The position numbers and the translations under genes were made by a program. Positions 47,690 through 56,616 of a stretch of DNA of 64,000 bases are shown piece by piece. The stretch is taken from assembly GCF_013414195.1 (NCBI RefSeq), contig NZ_JAATTV010000002.1, positions 186,001-250,000 on the forward strand, written 5' to 3'. This DNA is from Psychrobacter sp. BI730. GTDB lineage: Bacteria > Pseudomonadota > Gammaproteobacteria > Pseudomonadales > Moraxellaceae. Numbering within the stretch: the stretch's first letter is position 1; every line of letters begins with the position of its first letter. The notes beneath the pieces are model-generated. The model was not told the DNA's origin. It was given only the letters and a program-made list of their open reading frames with translations, and did not search any database.

Positions 47690-49024
47690 ATGTCATTTAA
47701 TTTTCGCTATAGCTGTCTTTGGATTCACCGTTATACTGGGCTTGCCATGGCAGCTTTTTTAATTATCACTGGTATTACTGGCACATTATTGGCATTTCAT
47801 GACGAGCTAGATGATATCTTCAACCATAAACTGGCTCAGGTTGAGAAGCAGAACGCATCACATCTGCCTATTGCTGAGCTTCATGATAAGGTCATCAGTG
47901 CGTACCCTCAATATAACTTTTCTAGCATGCCAACTTCGATAGCAGCAGAGAGATCAGCCGTATTTTCGGTAGATAGAGCACGAGGAAAAGCCGCCCAAAA
48001 CCAGCCAAAAGCACCGTTTCAACAAGTTTATGTCCATCCTTATACTGGCGATATCATTGGTACTCGTGATAGAAATGAGTGGGCATGGCACAACACCATG
48101 TGGAAAGTGTTTTGGTTACATCGCGATTTATTACTGGGTGATATTGGAAAATTGCTACTAGGGGTTGTCGCGCTCGTGTGGACGATTAATTGCTTTATTG
48201 GCTTTTACTTAACGTTTCCTAGAGCGATCAAAAAGAAAAAAGCACAGAATAAAACCTCGCCTAAAAAACGTGCCTCCTTTTTTAAACGTTGGTTACCAGC
48301 GTGGAAAATCCGTACTAAAAGTAATATGTTCAAATTGAATTATGATCTACACCATGCTTTTGGATTATGGCTTTGGGGGATCTTATTTGTCATCGCGTGG
48401 TCTAGTGTTGGTTTTAACCTAAGAGAGGTCTATCAACCTGTGATGCACGCTGTCGTAGGGCTTGAAGGAAGAGGTGAGAGACAGGAGAACTCAAGAAAAC
48501 CATCAGAAAAAACGGAGCAGGTGCCTGGTGCAGAAACAGGGACTAGGGTTGAGGCTGTAAACAATGAGGTTGTCGCTGTCGAGGCTGTTGATGTGGTCAA
48601 CAAAGCCAATAGCATTGCTTATTTAAGTGAGCAAGCAAACATCGCTGCCCAAAGCAAGGGTATGCTAGTGCGAGAGTTTTTAGGCATACGTTGGATTGAG
48701 GACGAGGGTCAATGGCAGTTGCGCTTTAAGACAGATAAGGATATTGGTAAAAAAGGCGGTGCATCATCCATCACGGTCAATGCAAGGACTGGTAGCATCG
48801 AGCGTGTAAATTTTGGCTATCAAAGTTCATCATTTGGCAGCAAAGCCGATCAATGGCTATCGACCTTACATATGGGGCATATCAGTCAAGGTATTGGCCA
48901 TTTGCTGTATCAAATATTTTTAGCATTGATAGGTTTGGCTGTGACAGTGTTGTCTATTACTGGTGTTTATCTATGGTGGAAAGGGCGTCAAAGTCGATTG
49001 AAGGCGTTGCAAAAGGGTAGGTAA
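47690..49024 (+). CDS. PepSY-associated TM protein (PiuB-like)
   Basis: 444 aa. Four membrane helices: WIHRYTGLAMAAFLIITGI near the N-terminus, one around residue 160-180 (LLLGVVALVWTINCFIGFYL), one around 220 (LWLWGILFVIAWSSVGFNL) and one near the C-terminus (FLALIGLAVTVLSITGVYLW). Typical HxxxG and WxWHNTMW-like motifs of PepSY_TM proteins, which often accompany siderophore receptors and are thought to act as inner membrane ferric reductases. A Glu/Thr-rich linker (~residues 265-300) is present. Likely part of iron release after uptake. Confidence 0.85.
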   Translation: MSFNFRYSCLWIHRYTGLAMAAFLIITGITGTLLAFHDELDDIFNHKLAQVEKQNASHLPIAELHDKVISAYPQYNFSSMPTSIAAERSAVFSVDRARGKAAQNQPKAPFQQVYVHPYTGDIIGTRDRNEWAWHNTMWKVFWLHRDLLLGDIGKLLLGVVALVWTINCFIGFYLTFPRAIKKKKAQNKTSPKKRASFFKRWLPAWKIRTKSNMFKLNYDLHHAFGLWLWGILFVIAWSSVGFNLREVYQPVMHAVVGLEGRGERQENSRKPSEKTEQVPGAETGTRVEAVNNEVVAVEAVDVVNKANSIAYLSEQANIAAQSKGMLVREFLGIRWIEDEGQWQLRFKTDKDIGKKGGASSITVNARTGSIERVNFGYQSSSFGSKADQWLSTLHMGHISQGIGHLLYQIFLALIGLAVTVLSITGVYLWWKGRQSRLKALQKGR

Positions 49025-49098
49025 TATTGCCAGATTTCTAAGGTAGGCTTTTAATTCGGTAAATAGCTATGTACTGCATTAAAGGCATGCCCTAGTTA

Positions 49099-49422
49099 TC
49101 ACTTGAATTGCAAAAATATTGTGTATGCTATCAAGACAGTAAAAATAAAGGAAGAAAATCTCTCACCTAGCATCACCCATCTATGCCATGTATTATTTTC
49201 ATCGTAGTTCTTTATGTAGTCTACTGAAGAGATGTTTTGAGTAAAATCCATAGGAATAACCACCAATCTTAAAGCATATAAAGTGATTCCTAACCAAAAA
49301 AAGGTATTTGATATCTCCTTATTTAAAGCATTAAAAATGAATAAGCAAAAGCTAATTACTAAAATGAGTAGAGATAAGTTCTTGTAGTTTATCCATCGAC
49401 TGTTTAATAGCATTTTGTGCAT
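49099..49422 (-). CDS. Small unknown membrane protein after the siderophore ABC genes
   Basis: 107 aa, not recognised. Three hydrophobic helices: LSLLILVISFCLFIFNAL, FFWLGITLYALRLVVIPM, and FIFTVLIAYTIFLQF. AAAGGAG just before the ATG supports a real gene. It begins 35 bases after the ABC ATPase gene ends and runs the same way, so it is probably in that operon. Its codon use is more AT-rich than the genes around it. Confidence 0.6.
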   Translation of the reverse strand: MHKMLLNSRWINYKNLSLLILVISFCLFIFNALNKEISNTFFWLGITLYALRLVVIPMDFTQNISSVDYIKNYDENNTWHRWVMLGERFSSFIFTVLIAYTIFLQFK

Positions 49423-49457
49423 CTATTCTCCTTTTTGTTATTAGCAAAATACTTTAC

Positions 49458-50228
49458 TTAAACCGTATCCACAATCACAGGACGACCCTGATGATTGAGC
49501 ACAGTGACGTCGACATTGTATAAATCTTTCATTGTCTCTTGAGTAATAACATCAGCAGGGCGACCAACAGCCATCACTTCTCCTGCTTTCATCGTAACTA
49601 CTGTATCTGCAAACTGTGCCGCTTGGTTGATATCATGCAGGACGATCACCACGGTTTTTTGCTGATTGTGGCTAAGCTGACGTAGCTCACGCATCAGCCG
49701 ACCAGCATGATACATGTCTAGGTTATTTAGTGGCTCATCGAGCAATAGATAGGGTGTATCTTGGCAGACAATCATAGCGATCAGCACGCGCTGTCGCTGT
49801 CCACCCGATAGCGTTGACAAGAAACGCTCGGCAAGTGGCTCCAGCTCAAAGCGCTCGAGGATTTCTTGCACTTTTTGCTGATCGTCAGCGGTCGGTTGTC
49901 CTTGATGATAAGGGTAACGCCCAAACATCAGTAGCTCATGTACGCGCAGACGTCCTTGCACATGATTGTCCTGCCCAAGCATAGCGACAGTTTTGGCCAG
50001 TGTGCGCGCCTGACAGCTGACAATGTCACGTTCCTCATTATCTACAGCGAAGCTCACCTGCCCAGATTGTAGCGGCTGCAAGCGAGCCATGACAGAAAAC
50101 AACGTAGACTTCCCAGCGCCATTAGGCCCAATCAAAGCAATCACCTGCGCCGTTGGTAGGGACAACGTAATGTCATGCAAGATTTTTTGTTTGCCAATAT
50201 GGTGAGAGATATTATTCAGTTTAATCAT
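49458..50228 (-). CDS. Siderophore ABC transporter ATP-binding protein (FatE/YclP/VctC type)
   Basis: 256 aa. Walker A IGPNGAGKST, signature LSGGQRQRVLIAMIVCQDTP, Walker B LLLDEPLNNLDMYH, H-loop VIVLHDINQAAQFADTV. The LNNLDM..H form is found in the petrobactin/catecholate importer group (FatE, CeuD, YclP, VctC). It energises the two permeases encoded upstream. End of a four-gene SBP-permease-permease-ATPase operon. Confidence 0.92.
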   Translation of the reverse strand: MIKLNNISHHIGKQKILHDITLSLPTAQVIALIGPNGAGKSTLFSVMARLQPLQSGQVSFAVDNEERDIVSCQARTLAKTVAMLGQDNHVQGRLRVHELLMFGRYPYHQGQPTADDQQKVQEILERFELEPLAERFLSTLSGGQRQRVLIAMIVCQDTPYLLLDEPLNNLDMYHAGRLMRELRQLSHNQQKTVVIVLHDINQAAQFADTVVTMKAGEVMAVGRPADVITQETMKDLYNVDVTVLNHQGRPVIVDTV

Positions 50229-50304
50229 AGTCAGTCTTATTTAAAAAGTCTTAGGGTTTTCTCTATCAACAGAATCAGCTAAATAAACAATGTCGGCTAA
50301 GTAA

Positions 50305-51390
50305 TCATAAAGAACGACGTTGAGACATAAATATCAATGCTAAGAACATCAATCCACCTGCTAGCTCTATCACGACGGACAACACGCCTGCCATATCTAG
50401 CACTTGCTCAAAGATAGTCTGACCCAGTACTAAGCAAATCATAGCGACCAAGCTGACCAATATCAGCCGCTCAGTGTGATACATATGTCGCGCGATACGA
50501 TTGGTCAATGCGCAAACCAATAGACCAAAGAAAGTCACTGGACCGACCAGGGCGGTGGCCGTGGCAACCAGTACAGCGATGACAGTTAATAGACCAAATG
50601 CTAGACGCTGATAGTTGATACCAAGGTTGACGGCCTGTGCTTGTCCGAGCATCAACACATCGCATTGATAACGCCAGCGCCATACAAATATCGCGGTGAT
50701 GGCACAGATAAATAAGCTGATGCCCAGCAGCTGAGGGTTGACCGTATTGAACTGCGCATAGCTAGCAGACTGTACGACCACAAAATCATCAGGGTTTATT
50801 AGCCGTGCAATGAGTGCTGATAAGCTGCGAAATAACACGCCAAAGATAACGCCCACCAGTATCAAGCGCGTCAGATCCTGACTGCTTTTAGAAAATAATA
50901 GCTTAAACAATAATAAAGATGCCCCAAACATCAGGACAATCTCTAGCGTGAACTTGGCAATAGGATCGAGACTGGTAAAGCTAATCGCACCTAAAAAGAA
51001 AACCAGTAAGCTCTGCAACAGAACATAGAGTGAATCAAATCCGAGTAGGGAGGGCGTTAGAATTGGATTGTGAGTCAACGTCTGAAACAGTAACGTCGAC
51101 ACGCCAATCGCATAGCCAACCACCATTAGTGCCAGCAGTTTCTTGCCGCGTAATGGTAGTGCAAAGTCCCAATAGCCATTGACATTGAGTGTCATAAACA
51201 AGGTCATCGAGATAAGTAGAATAATAGCTGCTATGGATTTTGGATGCGCAGCTATCCATGCCCAAAGCTTTGCCAAATGACCTTGTGCAGCGGCTGAATA
51301 CTGACCGTCTGCTGAAAATGAGTTATCTATCGCTGTGCTAGTGTTGGTAGCATCAGTCTTGGTGGAAGTAAGCTTAGTTGATGAGAACAT
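50305..51390 (-). CDS. Siderophore ABC transporter permease 2 (FatC/YclO-like)
   Basis: 361 aa FecCD-type permease with about nine membrane helices. It begins with an unusual ~45-residue Ser/Thr-rich soluble extension before the first helix (SIAAIILLISMTLFMTLNVN). Family motifs: LGFDSLYVLLQSLLVF and the late VGPVTFFGLLVCALTNRIAR. Pairs with permease 1 to form the channel. Separated from permease 1 by 96 bases. Confidence 0.9.
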   Translation of the reverse strand: MFSSTKLTSTKTDATNTSTAIDNSFSADGQYSAAAQGHLAKLWAWIAAHPKSIAAIILLISMTLFMTLNVNGYWDFALPLRGKKLLALMVVGYAIGVSTLLFQTLTHNPILTPSLLGFDSLYVLLQSLLVFFLGAISFTSLDPIAKFTLEIVLMFGASLLLFKLLFSKSSQDLTRLILVGVIFGVLFRSLSALIARLINPDDFVVVQSASYAQFNTVNPQLLGISLFICAITAIFVWRWRYQCDVLMLGQAQAVNLGINYQRLAFGLLTVIAVLVATATALVGPVTFFGLLVCALTNRIARHMYHTERLILVSLVAMICLVLGQTIFEQVLDMAGVLSVVIELAGGLMFLALIFMSQRRSL

Positions 51391-51486
51391 ACAAAAATCC
51401 TATGGTGCCAAGCTTATCTAATAAGGCAAAAAATGAACGACGGTAAGTGAGTGTTGAAAACTAATACACAGTTAGTGAACATAGTG

Positions 51487-52572
51487 CTACTGCTCAGCTG
51501 GCGCACGTAATAACAGCCATAAAAACAGCACCGTACCAACCACACCAAAGATAGTAGCGACCGGCACTTCAAATGGATAGCGAATAGAGCGCCCGATAAT
51601 ATCGCATAGCAACACCGCTGAAGCACCAAGTAGGGCAACTGCTGGCAAGCTACGACGTAACTTATCTCCCATTAGACGGCTCACAATGTTTGGCACGACC
51701 AGCCCAATAAAAGGAATCATGCCTACAGTCACGACCACGACAGCGCTCATCATGGCTACCATACCTACGCCAATCCAAGTGACCTGACGCTTACTAATAC
51801 CTAAGTTTAAGGCGATATTGTCACCCAAACCAACGATGGTCAGCTTGTCAGCAATAATATAAGCCAATACGCACAGCGCGCCCGTGAGCCACAACAGCTC
51901 ATAGCGCCCTGCCAATACGCCCGAAAAATCCCCAAACTGCCAAACACTGAGCATCTGTAGCGATTCGGTTTGATAGGCGATAAAGGTAGTGACTGCTTCA
52001 ATAATGCCGCCGAAAACAATGCCAATCAGTGGAATCATCAAAAAATCAGTGGGCGGAATGCGGTGAATGAGCAGCATAAATAGCATCATGCCAAAAACGG
52101 CAGCTATGGTTGCCACGCCCATTTTGACAATAAGCGCACTGGCAGGGAACAGCAGACTGACCACTAGCAAACCAAGTGCAGCACTCTGAGTTGCACCAAC
52201 CATAGATGGCTCTACAAAGCGGTTTTTTAGCACTACTTGGATAATCATCCCAGCCACTGCCATCGCAATACCAGTCAAAATAATGGCGATGGTACGCGGT
52301 ATACGGCTAACCAATAGCAATGAGCTATCGGAGTTGGTACTCTGAGTCAGCAAACTCTGCAAGATGCCTGACCACGAAAAGTCAGCCACACCAATAGATA
52401 AGCTTAATAACACCAAAAGCCCCATAAGAATGAGGCTTGCTATATTGATGAACCATGGTGGTATGACAGTACGTCGATGTAACGCATTGCCAGTACCGCT
52501 CTGCCAGCTTGACGCTGATGGAGCAGTACTGGATTTGAGCCTAGCATGAGTACGGGGTGAAAATAACGACAT
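51487..52572 (-). CDS. Siderophore ABC transporter permease 1 (FatD/CeuB-like)
   Basis: 361 aa FecCD permease. It has a ~45-residue hydrophilic N-terminus, then helices starting WFINIASLILMGLLVLLSLS. Typical motifs: RIPRTIAIILTGIAMAVAGM, FVEPSMVGATQSAALGLLVV (the FVEP..GT type), and MIPFIGLVVPNIVSRLMGDK. It forms the heterodimeric inner membrane channel with permease 2. Confidence 0.92.
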   Translation of the reverse strand: MSLFSPRTHARLKSSTAPSASSWQSGTGNALHRRTVIPPWFINIASLILMGLLVLLSLSIGVADFSWSGILQSLLTQSTNSDSSLLLVSRIPRTIAIILTGIAMAVAGMIIQVVLKNRFVEPSMVGATQSAALGLLVVSLLFPASALIVKMGVATIAAVFGMMLFMLLIHRIPPTDFLMIPLIGIVFGGIIEAVTTFIAYQTESLQMLSVWQFGDFSGVLAGRYELLWLTGALCVLAYIIADKLTIVGLGDNIALNLGISKRQVTWIGVGMVAMMSAVVVVTVGMIPFIGLVVPNIVSRLMGDKLRRSLPAVALLGASAVLLCDIIGRSIRYPFEVPVATIFGVVGTVLFLWLLLRAPAEQ

Positions 52573-52654
52573 AATCTCTACTGGCTTAAAAATGAGCAGG
52601 GTTAACGGTAATAATTACCTACTTGTACAACAATCGTTTTTATCACTAACGACA

Positions 52655-53707
52655 TTATTTAGCGTTAGTAAAAGCATCTTTAATCGTCGTTAGATCCTGC
52701 ATCCACTGGTAGTAACCGCCAAATGCTAAGTAAGAATCTGGGCTAAGATAAACCACTTGCTGCTTGCTCCATGCATTGCTCTGGGCAACCAGTGGATTGT
52801 CCAATACGGCCTTGGCACCAATACCATCTTCACCAATTGCGGCACTACGGTCGATGACAAATAACCAATCAGGATTGGCTTTTTGGATATATTCAAATGA
52901 TATCGGCTGACCATGAGGCGCATCGGCAATTTTGTCATCTGCCATTGGTACACCTAACACAGTGTGGATAAAGCCATAGCGAGACTTGTCACCATAGGCT
53001 GACATTTTATTGCCATTGACCATGACGACTAGGCCAGTACCTTTATTTTCTTTTGTTAGACTCTTGGTCTCAGTGATGAGTCCATCGATGTTCTGTTGTA
53101 ACTTTGCGGCTTGATCGCTTTTACCGAACAATGCACCTAGATCATGCAGGCGCTGCTTGCTTGACTCATAGATATTGGCTGTATCAATACTCATGTCCAA
53201 TGTCGGCGCGATACTTGATAGCTCGTCGTATTTTTCTGCCATGCGTGAACCGACCAAAATAGTTTGTGGCTGCATTGCATTCAACGCTTCAAGATCCGGC
53301 TCAAACACAGTACCTACCGATTTTGGATCAGGCTGTGTTTCTGAATGTAGATTCTTTAGTAATAGACCACCAGGCATACCATCGACCGCCACATCTAGTG
53401 CAGCCAAATCTTGCATCAATGTCATGTCATAAACGACAAGTGGCGATGGGTTCATAGCCAGCTCAACATCACCTTTTACGGTATTAACCATGATTTTTTC
53501 AGCAGATACAGCGTCGTTATTAGCAACGTTCTGTGATTCATTAGCCGTTGGGTTTTCGGTTTTGGCGTCTGCTGGCTCAGAGTCATTAGATTCAGGCGAG
53601 CTACATCCTGCCACTACGGTAGCTAACAATGCTGTCATGGCAGCAGTCAGTAATGGACGTTTGAAAGAAGAGGCGGTAGATCTGCTAGATAATAAGGGTG
53701 TCGGCAT
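52655..53707 (-). CDS. Siderophore ABC transporter substrate-binding lipoprotein (CeuE/YclQ-like)
   Basis: 350 aa. Lipobox VVAGC at about Cys35, a low-complexity Ser/Asn/Asp linker, then the class III binding protein fold: MNPSPLVVYDMTLMQDLAAL, ALNAMQPQTILVGSRMAEKY, ELSSIAPTLDMSID, SAYGDKSRYGFIHTVLGVPM, ANPDWLFVIDRSAA. This pattern is that of CeuE, FatB, YclQ and VctP, which bind ferric catecholates. First gene of the operon; Fur-box promoter about 380 bases upstream with a MITE in the leader. Confidence 0.9.
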   Translation of the reverse strand: MPTPLLSSRSTASSFKRPLLTAAMTALLATVVAGCSSPESNDSEPADAKTENPTANESQNVANNDAVSAEKIMVNTVKGDVELAMNPSPLVVYDMTLMQDLAALDVAVDGMPGGLLLKNLHSETQPDPKSVGTVFEPDLEALNAMQPQTILVGSRMAEKYDELSSIAPTLDMSIDTANIYESSKQRLHDLGALFGKSDQAAKLQQNIDGLITETKSLTKENKGTGLVVMVNGNKMSAYGDKSRYGFIHTVLGVPMADDKIADAPHGQPISFEYIQKANPDWLFVIDRSAAIGEDGIGAKAVLDNPLVAQSNAWSKQQVVYLSPDSYLAFGGYYQWMQDLTTIKDAFTNAK

Positions 53708-53829
53708 AATGAACTCGGTCTATAAAAAAATGTTTAAGCAATTGTCTAAAATAATTGCAAATGAATGACGCTAAAAATATTAAGTCTGAAAGATGCTGAG
53801 ATAAAAGCATAAAATAAATAGTCTACTTA

Positions 53830-53999
53830 GGGCGTGTCCTCAATTCAAACGAGTATCCTCTAAATGGGCTAAAAACAGCTAAATTTTGCCAAACATCGTC
53901 AAATAGTTGGTCAATATCTCGATATTATCTGCACTATTTTCCTCGTTTGACGGCAATTTATCTCATTTTTATCACCATTTTTAAAATGAGGACACGCTC
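53830..53999. mobile_element. 170-bp MITE with IS-like terminal repeats
   Basis: Terminal inverted repeats GGGCGTGTCCTCA (53830-53842) and, complemented, GAGCGTGTCCTCA (53987-53999), 12 of 13 matching. Flanked on both sides by TA (53828-53829 and 54000-54001), fitting a TA target duplication. No transposase inside. The end sequence recalls IS5-group elements but I cannot confirm the parent. Confidence 0.75.
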
Positions 54000-54069
54000 T
54001 AGTACCACTCACTAATTTTTTATACGAATAGTTTTTATAAAAATAGTATGGATAGACAGTACAGCGGTT

Positions 54070-54112
54070 ATAATAAAGTAGTTGAGACTCATTATCAATA
54101 TAAATGATAATG
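54070..54112 (-). promoter_or_regulatory. Fur-box-like dyad and leftward promoter of the siderophore ABC operon
   Basis: CATTATCA (54090-54097) and TGATAATG (54105-54112) are perfect inverted arms around 7 bases, Fur-box-like. Overlapping it on the minus strand are TTGATA (54098-54093), a 17-base spacer and TATTAT (54075-54070). Transcription would start near 54063 and run through the MITE. Confidence 0.65.
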
Positions 54113-54177
54113 GTTTTTATTAACAGCACTTGTTATATTAAACGCAACGTATCATTTGATGTAAAGATAAGATTCAT

Positions 54178-54233
54178 AGTAGTGAAGTAGTGAAGTAGTG
54201 AAGTAGTGAAGTAGTGAAGTAGTGAAGTAGTGA
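54178..54233. repeat. Octamer tandem repeat, seven copies
   Basis: AGTAGTGA repeated seven times without a mismatch between the two divergent iron-related promoters, about 95 bases upstream of the tonB -35 box. Such runs are prone to copy-number slippage. Confidence 0.95.
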
Positions 54234-54327
54234 ATGTTCATAGAAATGAGCGTTCTGAGAGGTAAAACTACTAAGCAATGCCATGTGTCAGAGATGTATT
54301 AAATAGCGAAAATATTGTAAATTATTA

Positions 54328-54356
54328 TTGATAATAATTATCGTTTGCATTATTAT
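54328..54356 (+). promoter_or_regulatory. Fur-controlled promoter of tonB-exbBD
   Basis: TTGATA (54328-54333), 17 bases, TATTAT (54351-54356). The 13-bp Fur core GATAATAATTATC (54330-54342) covers the -35 and part of the spacer. A start near 54363 gives a leader of about 33 bases. Confidence 0.75.
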
Positions 54357-54395
54357 CTACGCCATTCTACTCTGAGTAATAAACATTAGGCTTTT

Positions 54396-55355
54396 ATGAG
54401 TTCAACGGATTTAGACGCGCCACCACTTAAGTCGTTATTGCTAGCTATTGTTGCAGTACTAGGACTCCATGTGCTTGCCGCAATTGCACTAGTGGCAATA
54501 AAAACGCCTGAACTCAAACCTGAGCCAAAAAAAGAGATGTCACCACTTGAGATAAAGTTTGTGTCATTACCGGCAAAAACGGTCTCAACTGAAGTAGAAA
54601 AACAAACAGTCACAGCCAAAAAAGAAGTACAGCCTGAGGTGCAAGTTCAGCCAGCGCCGCAACCTGAACCAAAGCCTAAAGAGTCGGTTAAACAACCAAC
54701 AGAGACACCTGTAAAACCAAAAGAGCCTGTTGTAAAAAATACAGAGCCGAAAGTGACGCCTGTGATAGCGTCAGAAAAGCCTCGTCCTGATACCAGTCAA
54801 AAAGTAGCCCCAAAAGAGCCGCTACCGAAACCAAAGGTTGATAACTCAGCAGCTGAAGCACAACGTCAAGCAGCTGCCCAAGCTGAATCAGAGCGTCAAG
54901 CCAGAAAAGCTGAGCAAGAAGCGCAAGCTAGGGCAGAACAAGAAGCCAAAAGAGTCGCTGATGTCAGAGCTGCCGCTCAAGCGAAGGCTGCCGCAGAGGC
55001 CGCCGCTGCACAAGCAAGAGCTGAGGCAGAAGCAGCAGCTGCTTTAGCACAGAGTAATGAGCCTGTGAGCTTTACTGCTAGCTCAGCCAACTGGGCATCT
55101 GCGCCAAACTTTAGTTTTCCTGAGCGCGCTGCCCGTAGAGCTCGTTCTGGTGATACGCTCAACGTTGTCTTGGTATTACGAGTCAACAAACAAGGCGGCA
55201 TCGATAACGTGCGAGTTGCTCAATCATCAGGTAATCCGCTACTAGACAAAGAAGCCCGACGTCAAGTTCGATCTGGCAAGTTCAAACCCTTTACTAAGAA
55301 TGGCGTACCCGTGGTAGGTGATGTAACTCTACCGATCAGTTACGCGGTTCCTTGA
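54396..55355 (+). CDS. tonB: TonB energy transducer
   Basis: 319 aa. One N-terminal membrane helix (SLLLAIVAVLGLHVLAAIAL), then a Pro/Lys/Glu-rich periplasmic spacer, then an Ala/Glu/Gln-rich coiled-coil-like stretch (~residues 148-225), and the C-terminal TonB domain (FSFPERAARRARSGDTLNVV, then VNKQGGIDNVRVAQSSGNPL and FKPFTKNG). The Ala-rich helical region is more like TolA and makes the protein longer than E. coli TonB (239 aa). It links the proton motive force to outer membrane receptors. Heads tonB-exbB-exbD. Confidence 0.92.
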   Translation: MSSTDLDAPPLKSLLLAIVAVLGLHVLAAIALVAIKTPELKPEPKKEMSPLEIKFVSLPAKTVSTEVEKQTVTAKKEVQPEVQVQPAPQPEPKPKESVKQPTETPVKPKEPVVKNTEPKVTPVIASEKPRPDTSQKVAPKEPLPKPKVDNSAAEAQRQAAAQAESERQARKAEQEAQARAEQEAKRVADVRAAAQAKAAAEAAAAQARAEAEAAAALAQSNEPVSFTASSANWASAPNFSFPERAARRARSGDTLNVVLVLRVNKQGGIDNVRVAQSSGNPLLDKEARRQVRSGKFKPFTKNGVPVVGDVTLPISYAVP

Positions 55356-55463
55356 TAGCTCATACTTTATAACAACGTATTTATTAATCATTTTTCATTA
55401 TAAAACTAAACATGATATTTACCTCAGTATCATGTAATGGCATTACACATTAAGGAGTCTGAC

Positions 55464-56150
55464 ATGGACTTTATGCAATACTGGCAGATCAGCGACATGG
55501 TGACAAAAACGTTGTTCTTTTTGTTGCTTGCGTTATCTATTCTCTCTTGGGTGACAGGTATCGTCCGCGTATTGCAAAGCCGTAAGCTGGCGACCAATGT
55601 AGCAGATGATTTGAGTCAGCAATTACAAGCCAAACAGTCTGACTTGGCTGGTACTGATGCTGCCACTCGCCGCTTGGTGACTGAGCAGACTTTGCTCAAG
55701 CATATCGGTCGCTATCGCTTTGCTAGTGAGCGCGGTCTGCCGATTCTTGGTACGACGGCAGCGATTGCACCGTTCATCGGCTTGTTTGGTACGGTATGGG
55801 GTATTTTCCATGCCTTGCACAATATCGGTATGAGTGGTCAGGCAGGATTGGGGCAGGTTGCAGGGCCAGTCGGTGAAGCATTGATTATGACAGGTCTTGG
55901 TATTGCGGTAGCGATTCCAGCCGTGGTGTTTTACAACCTTGCGGTACGTATCAATCGCCGTGTGATGTACCAAGCCAATGATAGAGCACATGATCTGTTG
56001 TCCGGGTCTGCTGAGCCTGTGCCATCGTCTACCAGCCCGAATGCGGGCGCAACATCGGTGCAGGCGGTTAAAGGCAATCGCTCAAATGCTATTGATGCAG
56101 CAGTAGACACACAGCAAACGCGCCACTACAGCAGCTCTGTGGCAGAATAA
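55464..56150 (+). CDS. exbB: ExbB proton channel subunit (MotA/TolQ/ExbB family)
   Basis: 228 aa from ATG 55464, which follows the ribosome site AAGGAG (55452-55457); an ATG at 55437 would add nine residues without a site. Three membrane helices: MVTKTLFFLLLALSILSWVT, GTTAAIAPFIGLFGTVWGIF, and EALIMTGLGIAVAIPAVVFY. The latter two carry the Thr/Pro residues typical of the family. Forms the proton-driven motor with ExbD. Confidence 0.93.
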   Translation: MDFMQYWQISDMVTKTLFFLLLALSILSWVTGIVRVLQSRKLATNVADDLSQQLQAKQSDLAGTDAATRRLVTEQTLLKHIGRYRFASERGLPILGTTAAIAPFIGLFGTVWGIFHALHNIGMSGQAGLGQVAGPVGEALIMTGLGIAVAIPAVVFYNLAVRINRRVMYQANDRAHDLLSGSAEPVPSSTSPNAGATSVQAVKGNRSNAIDAAVDTQQTRHYSSSVAE

Positions 56151-56200
56151 AAAAGCAACTCTTGGCGGCATGACAATAAACACAAGTATTGAGAATAATT

Positions 56201-56602
56201 ATGGCATTTCAACTGGGTGATGATGACGTTCAAGGTATGAATGAGATGAACCTCATTCCGCTGATCGATATCATGCTGGTATTGATGATTATATTTTTAT
56301 TGACAGCGACCGTGCTGAATCCGACGGTGCCTTTAGATTTGCCAGAGACTAGTGCCGCGCTCAATGAAACGCCGCCAGAAGCGATTCAAGTCAGTATTGA
56401 TAAAGATGCGGGGATATTCTGGGATAGTGATCCAATCAGTATGGAAGAGTTGGAGACACGCTTGCAGCAACAAGGCGCGACTGGTAAGAACCCAGCGGTA
56501 CAGTTACGTGCGGATAAAGAAGGCAAGTACGATACGGTTGCTCAAGTCTTAGCAGCGGCAAGTAACGCTGGACTGACCAAAATCGCGTTTGTGAATGAGT
56601 AG
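56201..56602 (+). CDS. exbD: ExbD proton channel subunit
   Basis: 133 aa from ATG 56201; a TTG four codons upstream is less likely. A short cytoplasmic N-terminus (MNEMNLIPLIDIMLVLMIIF) carries the conserved Asp in the single membrane helix used for proton translocation, followed by a small periplasmic domain (VQLRADKEGKYDTVAQVLAA, ending KIAFVNE). Completes the TonB-ExbB-ExbD complex. Confidence 0.93.
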   Translation: MAFQLGDDDVQGMNEMNLIPLIDIMLVLMIIFLLTATVLNPTVPLDLPETSAALNETPPEAIQVSIDKDAGIFWDSDPISMEELETRLQQQGATGKNPAVQLRADKEGKYDTVAQVLAAASNAGLTKIAFVNE

Positions 56603-56616
56603 CTTAGTAGCTAAAT

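Larger units (their letters stand above)
53708..54395. other. Divergent regulatory region between siderophore ABC operon and tonB
   Basis: About 690 bases with no gene. From left to right it holds a 170-bp MITE (53830-53999), a Fur-box-like dyad with a leftward promoter (54070-54112), seven 8-bp tandem repeats (54178-54233), and a Fur core with a rightward promoter for tonB (54328-54356). Confidence 0.7.

Noticed and set aside
53830-53999. Complete insertion sequence
   Set aside because: Only 170 bp and no transposase reading frame; treated as a MITE.
53911-54129. 72-aa open frame on the minus strand
   Set aside because: It crosses the MITE end and the Fur promoter region, has no ribosome site and no recognisable protein pattern.
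54178-54233. Repeat array as a CRISPR
   Set aside because: Units are 8 bp and directly abutting, without spacers, and no cas genes are present.
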